Source: Cuneatibacter caecimuris (GTDB lineage Bacteria; Bacillota; Clostridia; Lachnospirales; Lachnospiraceae). Taken from it: a stretch of DNA of 64,000 nt. The position numbers and the translations under genes are program-made. The stretch is from contig NZ_SGXF01000004.1 in assembly GCF_004216775.1 (NCBI RefSeq), forward strand, positions 248,001-312,000, written 5' to 3'. Under the pieces are notes generated by a model. It saw nothing but the letters and a program-made list of their open reading frames with translations, searched no databases and had not been told where the DNA came from. This document shows, in pieces, positions 36,201 through 45,900 of the stretch. Positions within the stretch are counted from its first letter, which is position 1; every line of letters starts with the position of its first letter.

Positions 36201-36809
36201 AGAGATCTGGAAATCCGCGGGGCCGGAAATATTCTGGGGGCCCAGCAGCACGGCCATATGGAAGCGGTGGGTTATGATCTTTACTGCAAGATGCTGAACG
36301 AGGCAGTGCTGGCCCTGAAAGGGGAAACGGTCCAGGCGGAAGAATTTGACACTTCGGTGGATTTGCCGATGGATGCGTATATACCCTCTTCCTATATCCG
36401 GAATGAGTATGTGAAGCTGGATATGTATAAACGGATTGCAGCGGTGGAGACGGAAGAAGAATATATGGATATGCAGGATGAATTGACGGACCGCTTCGGG
36501 GATATCCCCAAGGCTGTGGAAAACCTGCTGAAGATCGCATTGCTGAAAGCAGAGGCGCATAAAGCCTGTATTACTGAGATTTCCGGAAACAAACAGGAGT
36601 GCCGGATCATCATGTACGGAAAAGCCAGGGTGCAGGGAGAAAAAATACCGGAGCTGCTGGCAAAATACCGGAACCAGCTGAAATTTACGGCGGCGGAAAA
36701 CCCCTATTTCACATTTCTGGACCGGCAGCATAAGAATCCTGACGCGGAAAGTATGCTGTTATCCATAAAAGACTTGGTGGCTGACATAAAAGGACTGCTG
36801 GAAGGATAA
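33279..36809 (+). CDS. mfd: Transcription-repair coupling factor
   Basis: This protein of about 1176 residues removes stalled RNA polymerase and recruits UvrA to lesions. An N-terminal UvrB-like region is followed by the RNA-polymerase-interaction domain beginning near 505 (GDYVVHETHGLGIYRG). The RecG-like motor has Walker A CGDVGYGKTE (about 654-663), DEEQRFG (about 755) and TATPIPRTL, and there is a C-terminal TRCF domain. ATG at 33279 is favoured because it starts just after the pth stop; an in-frame ATG at 33252 would overlap pth by 20 bp. Confidence 0.95.
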   Translation: MANQFFSPLDELKDYTDLKEALLKRKGPVQACGCMDSQKVHFVNELGRGWKFQLLVTYSDIRAREIFEDYRQFADRAILYPVKDLIFYSADLQNNQLERERMQVLRQMLEDRGGVVITTMDSLMNELPPLSVVSDHVMTIAEGEEAELSVLSEQLVRMGYRRVVQVEEPGQFCVRGGILDIYGLTQETPCRVEFWGDEVDSVRCFDAESQRSTERLAEVRIYPATEMVIEPEMLENGMQRIKEEMEKTCKTLKSAMRTEEAHRLRMITEETLEELENGGLPSGLEGYLRYFFDKTVTFLDYFPPEETMICLDEPLRLKERGDAVETEFRESMSHRLEKGYLLAGQTEILESTKAVLARLDRPTTVMLTGLDQKIPFIKTDRRYSIQVQNMNSYRDNFDLLIQDLKQWRKEQYRVVLLCASRLRAERMAQNLRDYELRAFYAEEPDKAVTPGEILVTYGNLHRGFAYPAIRFAVITESDIVGKAKKKKKRHAAYQGRAIGSLSDLKAGDYVVHETHGLGIYRGIEKVEMDRVVKDYLKIEYGDGGNLYIPATQFNLIQKYADSTAKRPKLNRLGNNEWSRTKSKVKGAVQEIAAELVKLYAARQNGKGYAYMPDTVWQKEFEEMFPYEETDDQLAAVEAAKHDMESDKIMDRLVCGDVGYGKTEIAIRAAFKAVQEGKQVAFLVPTTILAQQHYNTFVQRMKDFPVRVELLSRFRTPGQIKAALADLKKGFVDILIGTHRILSKDVHFKDLGLLIVDEEQRFGVTHKEKIKQMRENVDALTLTATPIPRTLHMSLIGVRDMSVLEEAPSERVPIQTYVMEYQPELVREAINRELARGGQVYYVYNQVKNIDEITNQVAKLVPEANVAFAHGQMPKHQLEQIMLDFINGEIDVLVSTTIIETGLDISNVNTIIIHDSDRFGLSQLYQLRGRVGRSNRTAYAFIMYRRNKLLKEEAQKRLEAIREFTELGSGIKIALRDLEIRGAGNILGAQQHGHMEAVGYDLYCKMLNEAVLALKGETVQAEEFDTSVDLPMDAYIPSSYIRNEYVKLDMYKRIAAVETEEEYMDMQDELTDRFGDIPKAVENLLKIALLKAEAHKACITEISGNKQECRIIMYGKARVQGEKIPELLAKYRNQLKFTAAENPYFTFLDRQHKNPDAESMLLSIKDLVADIKGLLEG

Positions 36810-36848
36810 AAAGTAACTGAAGAGTTTTTCAAAGAACAGGAGGAAAAA

Positions 36849-38252
36849 ATGGAAAAGAGAACGAAGAGAAGAAGAGGTTTGGGACTGGCCGCGGGGATTT
36901 TTCTGGCTGTGGGGCTGCTGGCGGGGTGCGGCGGCGTAAAGGCGGAGGATTTGATGAAAGAAGCCAGTGAAAACGCTTCTAAGGCCTCGTCGGTAAAAGG
37001 CAGCATGGATATGGACATGAAAATGGGCGTCAAGCAGAGCGGGATTTCTGTGAGCCTGGATCTGGGAATGGATATGGACATAGAAGCGGTCAATGATCCT
37101 GCTCAGATGCACATGAAGGGAAAAATGACCATGAGTCTGATGAACATCAGCGCGGATATGGAGTTGTATATGGCGCTGAGTGAAGACGGCAAAAAGCTGA
37201 CCACTTATGTGAAAGCAGCCGACCAGTGGACTGTGCAGGAAAGCGAGATGGATGAAAACGCGGCGGACAGTCTGGATGTTATGGATTTTTCCGCCTATAT
37301 AGAGGAAGCCGGTGATTTTAAGCTGCAGAAAGGGACGGAAGAGGTCAACGGGAAAGAGGTCTATGTGATTAAGAGCACCGTTGACGGCAACGCCATAGCT
37401 GCGGCAGAAAAGCTGCTTGGGGATGCTATGGAGCAGATGAAGGGGATAGACTATTCGAAGCTGAAGGTGGACTGCACATTTAAGATATTCAAAGATACTA
37501 AATTGCCCGCGTCAATCTCCATGGAAATCAAAGAAGGAATGGGAATCCAGATGGACGTGCAGGGTGCGGAAGCTTCTTTGGACGGAATGTCCTTTACAAT
37601 TAATTATGACGAGTACAATACTGTGGATTCCATCCAGATCCCCAAGGAAGCTCTGGATGAGGCGAAGGAATCCAATAATACCTCCGGAGGAAATTCCTTT
37701 GGAAAACCCAATGCCGGGAATACAGATGAAACAGAGCCGGCAGAATCCGCAGACGGCGTTTATACAATTCAGGATTACGATGACAGCAGGAAATTTTCTG
37801 TGAAGTGTCCGGAGGGAATGGAACATAACGACTATACCAGCGAATATACAGCCTATTTCAGCGCCGATACAGACAACGGGTTTTATTCCGCAGCCTATTC
37901 GGCCGAGAAGCTGTCAGAATATAATTCCGAGCAGGACATCATTGATTACTTCAAAGAAGACCAGGAGTACTATGGGGAAGACGAAGACTACAGCGATATC
38001 GTTTATGAAGATGTGAAGGCATTTGCGGCTGATGGAAAAGAGATTAAATATATTTCTCTTTCCTACAGATTTATGGAAGATACGTATTATCGGGACTGGC
38101 AGGCATGGTTCGTGACGGAAGACGGATATGCCATGGTTTGCAATATAACCGAATACTCTGCGGAAGGCCCGGTATCCATGGTAGATGAAGAAATGATCGG
38201 CCGCCTGCTCTCCTGCTTTGTGGGGGATGATGGGAATGGCGGAATTGCATAA
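36849..38252 (+). CDS. Lipoprotein of unknown function
   Basis: This 467-residue protein has a lipoprotein signal with lipobox LLAGC. The first half (about 30-270) resembles LppX/LolA-like lipoproteins: SSVKGSMDMDMKM, VKSTVDGNA and IPKEALDEA patterns of a half-barrel that can hold a lipid. A Ser/Asn/Glu linker and a second alpha/beta domain (about 310-460) follow. The gene sits 40 bp after mfd with a GGAGG site. Function is not known. Confidence 0.7.
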   Translation: MEKRTKRRRGLGLAAGIFLAVGLLAGCGGVKAEDLMKEASENASKASSVKGSMDMDMKMGVKQSGISVSLDLGMDMDIEAVNDPAQMHMKGKMTMSLMNISADMELYMALSEDGKKLTTYVKAADQWTVQESEMDENAADSLDVMDFSAYIEEAGDFKLQKGTEEVNGKEVYVIKSTVDGNAIAAAEKLLGDAMEQMKGIDYSKLKVDCTFKIFKDTKLPASISMEIKEGMGIQMDVQGAEASLDGMSFTINYDEYNTVDSIQIPKEALDEAKESNNTSGGNSFGKPNAGNTDETEPAESADGVYTIQDYDDSRKFSVKCPEGMEHNDYTSEYTAYFSADTDNGFYSAAYSAEKLSEYNSEQDIIDYFKEDQEYYGEDEDYSDIVYEDVKAFAADGKEIKYISLSYRFMEDTYYRDWQAWFVTEDGYAMVCNITEYSAEGPVSMVDEEMIGRLLSCFVGDDGNGGIA

Positions 38253-38290
38253 GGCAACAGTGAAAAAATTGTGTCTTTCTTATAAAATTC

Positions 38291-38319
38291 TTGCGGGATC
38301 ATCAGAAATATACTATAAT
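38291..38319 (+). promoter_or_regulatory. Promoter of the PrsA-like lipoprotein gene
   Basis: TTGCGG (38291-38296), 17-bp spacer, perfect TATAAT (38314-38319). Confidence 0.65.
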
Positions 38320-38351
38320 GGACAAGTATGCAGTACAATTTGGAGGTTATC

Positions 38352-39554
38352 ATGAGAAACAGATGGAAAAAGACGGCCGCGGCAGCGGTGGCAGGATGCC
38401 TGGCGGCAGGCGTGTTGGCAGGGTGCGGCACGAAACATATTGATCCCGAGAAATATGCCACAACAGTGGTAGCGACAGTGGGCGATCAGAAGATCTACCT
38501 GGATGAAGCGAATTATATGCTGCGCGGGCAGCAATATGGGCTGGAGAATGTCTACAGTTCGTTTGGCTATGATATTGAGATGTTTTGGAAGCAGGCGGCG
38601 GATGATTCCACCACCATGGAACAGTACCTCAGGACAGCGGTGATGACAGAGCTGGTTCAGGAATATGTATTAAACGCTAAGGCGGAAGAACTGGGCGTTT
38701 CCCTCAGCGATGCGGATAAAGAAAAGATTCAGACCAGAATCGCAGAGGATGAAAAGCTGGAAGAGAAGTTCCTGACAGCCGCAGGCTTTACGAAAGAGCT
38801 GGCGGAACGGGTATATACCAACAACGCTTTGGCGGTGCGTGTTTATGAAAAACTGGTAGAGGACGTAGACACCGAGGTGGACGAAGCAGAGTTCAGGCAT
38901 GTAAAGGCGGATTATCTCTATTTGAAGAACGCGACAGATGAAACCGGGTCCACTGCGGCCGCTACTACCGCAGCAGCCGAGGATTCCACCGAAGGAGCGA
39001 AAGACGACGGCTCCGCTGACGAAGCAGACGCAGACGAACTTCTGGAACAGCTGAAAGCGGCGGAAGGGGACGTGGATAAGGTTTATGAAGCTCATAAAGA
39101 CAAATACGATACCCGTCTGAGCAAGGTTCTGGACCGTTCCATTGGAGAAACTGCAACAGAGGGAAATGACCTGTATGCCGCGATTTTTGAAATGAAATCC
39201 GGGGAGTATAAGAAGCTTTATCTGGAAGGCAAGGGCTGGTATGTCATCTACTGTGAAACAGATGATGATGAGGACGGAAAGCAGCAGGCGATCAAAGACG
39301 AAATTAACAACCGTAAATCGGAACTGTTTGTCACGAAGTATAAAGAGCTGACTGCGGACGGTCCGGAAATTAAAGTAGAATATGATATCTGGAACAGTAT
39401 GGCCATTCTGGGCAATTCTGTATATGAAGCCCCCGAGACCACTGCGGATTCCACAACAGAGAGCAGCTCTGAAACCCAGACTACTGCCGCAGCAGAGACA
39501 ACTGAGGCAGGCACTGGGGAAAGCACCTCAGAAACTGCAACTGCAGCCAAGTAA
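38352..39554 (+). CDS. SurA/PrsA-like foldase lipoprotein
   Basis: This 400-residue lipoprotein has lipobox VLAGC. Its N-terminal helical chaperone domain is like SurA_N (VGDQKIYLDEANYML...QEYVLNAKAEELGVSLSD), followed by a parvulin-like segment (LSKVLDRSIGETATEGNDLYAAIFEMKSGEYKKL). An inserted Ala/Thr/Asp-rich stretch and a Ser/Thr/Glu-rich C-terminus follow. It would assist folding of exported proteins at the outer face of the membrane, useful next to genes for very large secreted enzymes. ATG at 38352 has GGAGG upstream. Prolyl-isomerase activity is not certain. Confidence 0.72.
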   Translation: MRNRWKKTAAAAVAGCLAAGVLAGCGTKHIDPEKYATTVVATVGDQKIYLDEANYMLRGQQYGLENVYSSFGYDIEMFWKQAADDSTTMEQYLRTAVMTELVQEYVLNAKAEELGVSLSDADKEKIQTRIAEDEKLEEKFLTAAGFTKELAERVYTNNALAVRVYEKLVEDVDTEVDEAEFRHVKADYLYLKNATDETGSTAAATTAAAEDSTEGAKDDGSADEADADELLEQLKAAEGDVDKVYEAHKDKYDTRLSKVLDRSIGETATEGNDLYAAIFEMKSGEYKKLYLEGKGWYVIYCETDDDEDGKQQAIKDEINNRKSELFVTKYKELTADGPEIKVEYDIWNSMAILGNSVYEAPETTADSTTESSSETQTTAAAETTEAGTGESTSETATAAK

Positions 39555-39572
39555 CAAATTAAATTAGGAATG

Positions 39573-39615
39573 AAAGGACAGCAGCAAGATTTATTCTTTA
39601 CTGCTGTCCTTTTTT
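39573..39615 (+). terminator. Strong terminator
   Basis: AAAGGACAGCAG/CTGCTGTCCTTT 12-nt perfect arms (39573-39584, 39601-39612) run into a T tract. Confidence 0.88.
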
Positions 39616-39747
39616 GAGTTGGCATTTATTTGGTAATGGATTAAAGTATATTTAAAACATTGGGGTATTGGAAAATTATATTCTAAAAATTTATGAGAAG
39701 TATATAAAAGGAAAGGAAGAAATGATATTTTATTTGTGGATTTTATA

Positions 39748-39775
39748 TTGAAAAAATCTCCTGATTTGATATAAT
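39748..39775 (+). promoter_or_regulatory. Promoter of the GH59 surface protein gene
   Basis: TTGAAA (39748-39753), 16-bp spacer, perfect TATAAT (39770-39775). The leader is about 125 nt. The words ATTTGATATAAT around the -10 recur before the beta-helix surface gene at about 50830. Confidence 0.65.
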
Positions 39776-39907
39776 TATTTCGTAAAAAGTTCCTTTTGGA
39801 TAAGTTTAACGAAATGCTCCGGCCTTATGTGAGGGCGACACAGGCGATTGGGCGAGGGTTAAAGAGAGGAAGGAACAAAAGGGATTAACAGGGAAGGAGT
39901 TGCAGAA

Positions 39908-42900
39908 ATGCGAAGAAGGAAAAAGGGAAAGCGGTTTTTGTGCGCAGCGCTGACAGCAACAATGGTGCTTACTTGTTTTGCACCGTCGCTGGACAGCACG
40001 GCCTGGGCGCAGGAGGAGACTGTGTCCGGCGCTGTTGAGACAGAAGAGCAGACCACTGTAGGGGACACAGGCACAATACCGTCTGCTGAAGAAACTGTAC
40101 AGGGCGAAACTGGGACAGAGAGTTCGGCCGCTCAGAAAACAGAGGACGAAACAGAGACTTCCGGGCCTGCGGAGACGCAGAAAACGGATGGGGCGGGCTT
40201 ATATGCTGCAGACAGCAATTTGCCCGGAAATGTGACAGGCCCTCTGGAGGATCAGGACGGGCTGGCCTACGCGGAAGGCGCAGTGACTTCAAAAGTGACC
40301 AACTGCGGTACTGTTTTTGAGCTGAATACACAGTGGAACAACCAAAATAAGCATCATGCTTCAATTAAGGACGCTCAGAATCTTTTCGGGCGCAAGGAAT
40401 TCACGCTGCTGGCTGATGTGGAGATGCATTCTCCCAGCGGAGATCCGGGCACAACGGATCAACGCGCTGCCTTTACCATTGGAACCAATGCAAACAGCCT
40501 GCGCGTTCCTACCTGGTCCGGCAACTTGGGCTACGGCGGCAATAAATCGGGAATCAGCACTAATAATGTAGCGCTGAACGGCGGAATTGTTAAGGACGGC
40601 TGGAATGCCCTGGCGCTGGTGTATCAGGAAACCGGTGATGGAAACGGCGCGGTAACTGTTTACCTGAACGGCAAGAAGGCCGCGGAGGTAGCGGACGTAG
40701 GCTTCAGCCTGAGCACCATGAGCGGCATCACGGCTATGGTCGGGCGCTCTTTCTCCACCAGCTATATGCAGGAAGGCCGGTATGACAACATTGTGGTTGT
40801 GGACCAGGCCCTGGACGAGCAGACGGCTGTTGCTGAAACGCAGAAGCGGAAAACAGCCAAGGATAATCTGGTTGATACCGTAAAGCTGGAAGAGGTTCTG
40901 GAAGAGGCAAAAGCATACCTGAGCAGCGGCCCGGTCCTGGATACGACGGAGCTGGAAGCCATGGTGGCGGAAGCGGAGGCCATTCTGAACGGTTCCGCAG
41001 CCGATGTGGACCAGAACCGCATCGATGAACTGGCAAATAAGATGACCGGAGAGCTGAGCAGGCTTAAGCCCATCGACATCATCATCAAGGGCGAAGATGT
41101 AGAAGCGGCGGCTCAGAATGTGAACGGCCTGACCTATAAAGGCTGGGGAATGCTCAACGGCAACAGCACCAGTAATCTGCTGCTGGATTATAAATCAGAA
41201 AATCCGGAGCAGTACTGGGCAATGATGAATTACCTGTTCGGCGGAGAGAATCCTTTGTTCTCCCATATTAAGATGGAGATGGGCAACGACGGCAATAACT
41301 CTACCGGTGCGGAAGCATGCACCATGCGTTTTGAGGATGAAGAGGCCGACGCCTCCAGGTCCCCCGGATTCGTAATGGTTGCAGACGCGAAAAAAATCAA
41401 CCCTGATGTAAAGGTAAGTATCCTGTACTGGGAAATGCCTAACTGGGTTAAAAACAAGTGGAATAATAATACTGATAACCAAGGATATGAGGCATTGTAC
41501 AAATGGTTCAGAGAAACTATTTTTGATGCCTATGAGAAGTATGGATATGTGGTGGATTTTGTAAATCCGGATAAGAACGAGACCTCCAATCCAAATGCGG
41601 CCTTTATTAAATGGTATAAAAACCGCGTCGCGACAGAGACGGAATTCCCGGCCTATATGGATGAAAGCGCCCGTGAGGCCTATCACAACATCCGCATCAT
41701 CGCATCGGATGAGAATAAATCTCTGAATATTGTTCCCAAGATGCGGTCGGACGAGGATCTTTATAATGCAGTGGATATCATTGGCTTCCATTACCGCACC
41801 AATGCAACAGACGACTATGTAAAGATGGCTGATGTGGACGATAAAGAAGTGTGGTACAGCGAAGCCTGCGCAACATTCGGTTATTCTGAACTGCAGGAAA
41901 ACAAGACGTCTGCCTACGGCTACAAGAGCATCGGCGGCTATCAGGGACCTCTGGCAATGATCGACGGTTATCTGAATTCCTTTGCCGCCTCCAGAAGGAC
42001 CCATTACATTTTCCAGCCTGCCATCGGAAGCTTCTATGAAGGAATCCAGTATGGCCACAAGGAACTGGTCAGCGCCCGCGATCCCTGGTCCGGCTATATC
42101 CACTATGATCCGGCCTTGTATATGATCGCTCATTTCAGCGCCTTTGCCAAGACCGGTTGGGAAAACAGCGACAATACGGCAGGGATCTGGCGTGGAATTC
42201 CCCAGTCCAGCTTCGGCTCCTTTGGAGGAAGCGATAATGAACACCAGACAGCGGGAATTAACGGAAACGCCAGTTATATGACGCTGGCCGCTCCCGACGG
42301 AACAGATTTTTCAACCGTTTTTATAAATAACACACAGAACGCGAAAACCTTCCGCATTACGTCTGAAGGCCTGAAGGTAGCCGGAGACGCAAAGCTGCGC
42401 GTATGGGAAACAGCCACGGACAGCTATATGGCGGATAAGGGACTGGTGTCCGGAACCGATGGCGTGTGGTATGTATCCGTACCTGCATACAGTGTGGTAA
42501 CAGCGACTACACTGACAGATACCAAGCCTCTGCGTGTACCCGAAGAGGGAATACATAATGAAGACCGCGATGTGCTGGATACAGACAGCACAGGCAGGAA
42601 AAACAATGTGACTACAGATGAATATCTGTATGCTGACAACTTTGATTATGCTGAAGAGCCTGACGTTGATGTTTATAACGCAAAAACAGGCAGCAGCAAA
42701 AAGACAGATTACCTGGAATCCCGGGGAAATGAGCCCAGATATTTGCTGGACAGCCATGGAGCCTGGATTGTGGAAAACGGCGAACTGGTTCAGAAGCTTT
42801 CTGCAGGTATAAACCAGTGGAACGGCGGAGATCCCATGACCATGCTGGGAGATTTCCGCTGGATGAATTATGCCGCCAGCGTGGACGTGACGAAGCTGAC

Positions 42901-45900
42901 AGGATATGCGACCCTTGTGATCCGCAGCCAGGGCGGTATGGGAACCAATGACGATGGTTATGCGCTTACCGTAAAGCCTGACGGCAGCTGGAATCTGAAG
43001 CGCTACAGCACAGTCGTGGCCCAGGGCAATGTGACGGCAGCAGATTCCTATCATCTTACCATGGAAGGACGCGGTTCCGCGATCCTGGCTTATATCAATG
43101 ACGAACTGGTTGTGCAGTATGTGGACAGCCAGCCCATGCTGGCAGGCAGAATTAAACTGGCCAGCGGATGGACAGAGACACATTTTGACAATCTGGAAGT
43201 TAAAACGCTGAAGGGGTATATTCCTTATGCTACCTCCATGATCGACGGACAGGACGATAGTGTTGTATATGAAGGCAGTTGGAGTATTGACAATCCCGGA
43301 AGCGGAAGCGCTGATAACTGGTACCGCACGATCTCCAAGAACACGGCGGCTGGCGCAAGCTTTACCTTCCCTGTAAACGGCACAGGTTTCGCGCTGATCG
43401 GACCGAATTCCGCAGGCGCAGAGCTGGATATCTATGTGGACGGAGTTCTGAAGGATACGGCTGCGATTCAGGCCGCGGGCCGCAGATACGAAGTTTATAC
43501 AATGACCGGCCTGAGCAATGCCAAACATGAAGTAAAGGTTGTAGTGAAGTCGGGAACGCTGTCTTTGGACGCGCTTTACAGCTATGCGGACAGAATCGGC
43601 GGCGTTACAGATAAAGCCAGCCTGCAGGAAGTATATAATAAATATAAAGATACCCAGCAGGGCAATTATACAGAAGCTACCTGGAATGCGTTTGACGCAG
43701 CCAGGACAGAGGCTCTGAACGCCCTGGAGGATGAGAACGCGACTCAGGAAAGAGTAGATATCGCGCGAGTGACATTGATCAGCACTTATGAGAATCTGCT
43801 GGAGCCCAATACAGAGGACCCTCAGGAAGAACCGGTATTTGCGGCAAATTCTGCTAACGCCTATAAGGGCCTGATCCTCTATGGCAACTCCGCGGGCACG
43901 ATTAAAAACGGCGGCCGCCTGACCCTGGACGGCAGCACAGGAACCTATGCTGCAATTGACCCGAAGGCGCTGAGCTTTGACGGAAGAGATACCTTTACTG
44001 TATCCTTCCATGTGAACAGTCAGATGAGCAGCGGAAACTTCTTTACCTTTGCGGTAGGCAAGAACGATCAGCAGTATCTGTTCGAACGTGTGAGAGGCAA
44101 GGATGCATATGTGGCCATCACAAAAGAAAGTTATGGTAAGGAAGAAAAGATCAGCGCAACAGCAGATCAGACCTATGTGGACCGCTGGACCACGATGACG
44201 CTGGTGGTAGAGCCGGATAAGATGACTCTTTATGAGAACGGAAAGGCAATCGGTACAGTTGAAAAGACTGTTCAGGTTCTGGACTTCGGCAAGAACGTAC
44301 AGGCTTATCTGGGACGTTCCTTCTACAGCGGCGACGGCTATTTCAAGGGGAGCTTCGATGAAATTGAAGTATTCAACCGGGCGCTGAATGCGGAGGAAGT
44401 CGGAACCAGATATACACCCGGAGAAGATGAAGCGGTTAAGGTCATATCACCTGCAGCCTGCAAGGCTGTAGCCGTAGGCAAGACGCCTGCTCTGCCTGAA
44501 ACAGTGACGGTAGAGACTTATGGCGGGGAACAGGTAGAAGCTGATGTGAAGTGGAACCTGGAAGCTGCTGATTTCTCTAAAGCATTTGAAACCGTGATTG
44601 TACAGGGAGACGTGGTCGGAACCTACCTCAGCGTGAGCGCACAGGTAGAAGTTGTTCCGGAGTCTACAGTTTACTTTATCGATACGGTCGAGGCAAGCCC
44701 CAAGGCAGACGCTACGACAGAACCTTTTGCAGCGGTAAAAGCGCTGTTGGGTGATCAGCTGCTCAATGGAGTTTCTGATCAGTTCAAGACAGACGAAAAC
44801 ACCTGGGGACTGGTGGACCGCGATGCCGGAACGAAAGGCTACAGTGGAACAGCAGATAAAGCAGCAACTGGTATATACGGGAAAAATAATGAAGTTGGGG
44901 AAACGCTTTCTTATGACTTCACTCTTCCCGCAGGAACGTATACCCTGGTTTCCGCTCACCGCGAGTGGTGGAGCATGAACCGTCCCATGGCTGCAACATT
45001 GACAGTGGGAGATCAGGTGACAAATGCAGGCAACATTTCTATAAACTCTGGAAATGTGAATGCAACCAATGTGTTCCGGTTCACTTTGGAAGCGGAAGAG
45101 ACCGTGAGGTATACGGTAACATCCACGGGAGACCAGGCGCCTGTAATCAGCTGGCTGGCTGTGGTCAAAGCATCTGGGACTCCCATGATTGCGCAGACAG
45201 TTGAAGAATTGACAGAGGTTCCTGAGAAGCTTCAGGATAAGTATGCGTCACTGGATGAAATGAAGGAAGCAATGCTTGCAGAGGCTGGCAAGGCGCTGGA
45301 CGGCGATGTAACCGGATACGATCTGTACAATATCCGGATTACTGTCAGCAGAGACGGAGGGCTTACCTGGACTGAGGCAGATAAGAATGATCTTCCTGCA
45401 GGGGGAGTAGAAATAACATTTAAGTATCCTGAGGGAAGCAGTGCAACAGAAGATTATCAGTTTGCAGTTGCCGGAATCTGGGATGGAGAAGTTGGCGTAA
45501 ATGTCGGAAGCAGCCTGGTATATGGCAATGACGGCATAACAATGAAGGTACTTTCTGAAGGCCCGGTGGCAGTCACCTACTTGAAGAAAGAAGAAACGCC
45601 TACCGAAACAGACCCTACCGAGACCGAAACGGATCCTACTGAGACAGAGACAGATCCCACAGAAACAGATCCTGACGAAACAGAAAGCAGTTCCGATGCT
45701 ACAGATCCTGACGAAACAGAGAGCAGTTCTGACGCTACTGACGCTACAGATCCTACTGAAACCGAAACAGAAACGGAAAGCAGCTCCGATTCTGAAGGGA
45801 CAGTCGATACAGAAAAACTGGAAGAAGCGATCGGAAGGGCTGAAATGCTGAAAGCAGCAGATTATACTGCAGAAAGCTATTCCAAAGTGGAAAAGGCTTT

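Noticed and set aside
35502-36731. 409-residue minus-strand reading frame inside mfd
   Set aside because: Antisense shadow of a conserved gene.
42311-44011. 566-residue minus-strand reading frame inside the GH59 gene
   Set aside because: It is a shadow of a strong domain-supported gene and has no recognisable domains or start signals.
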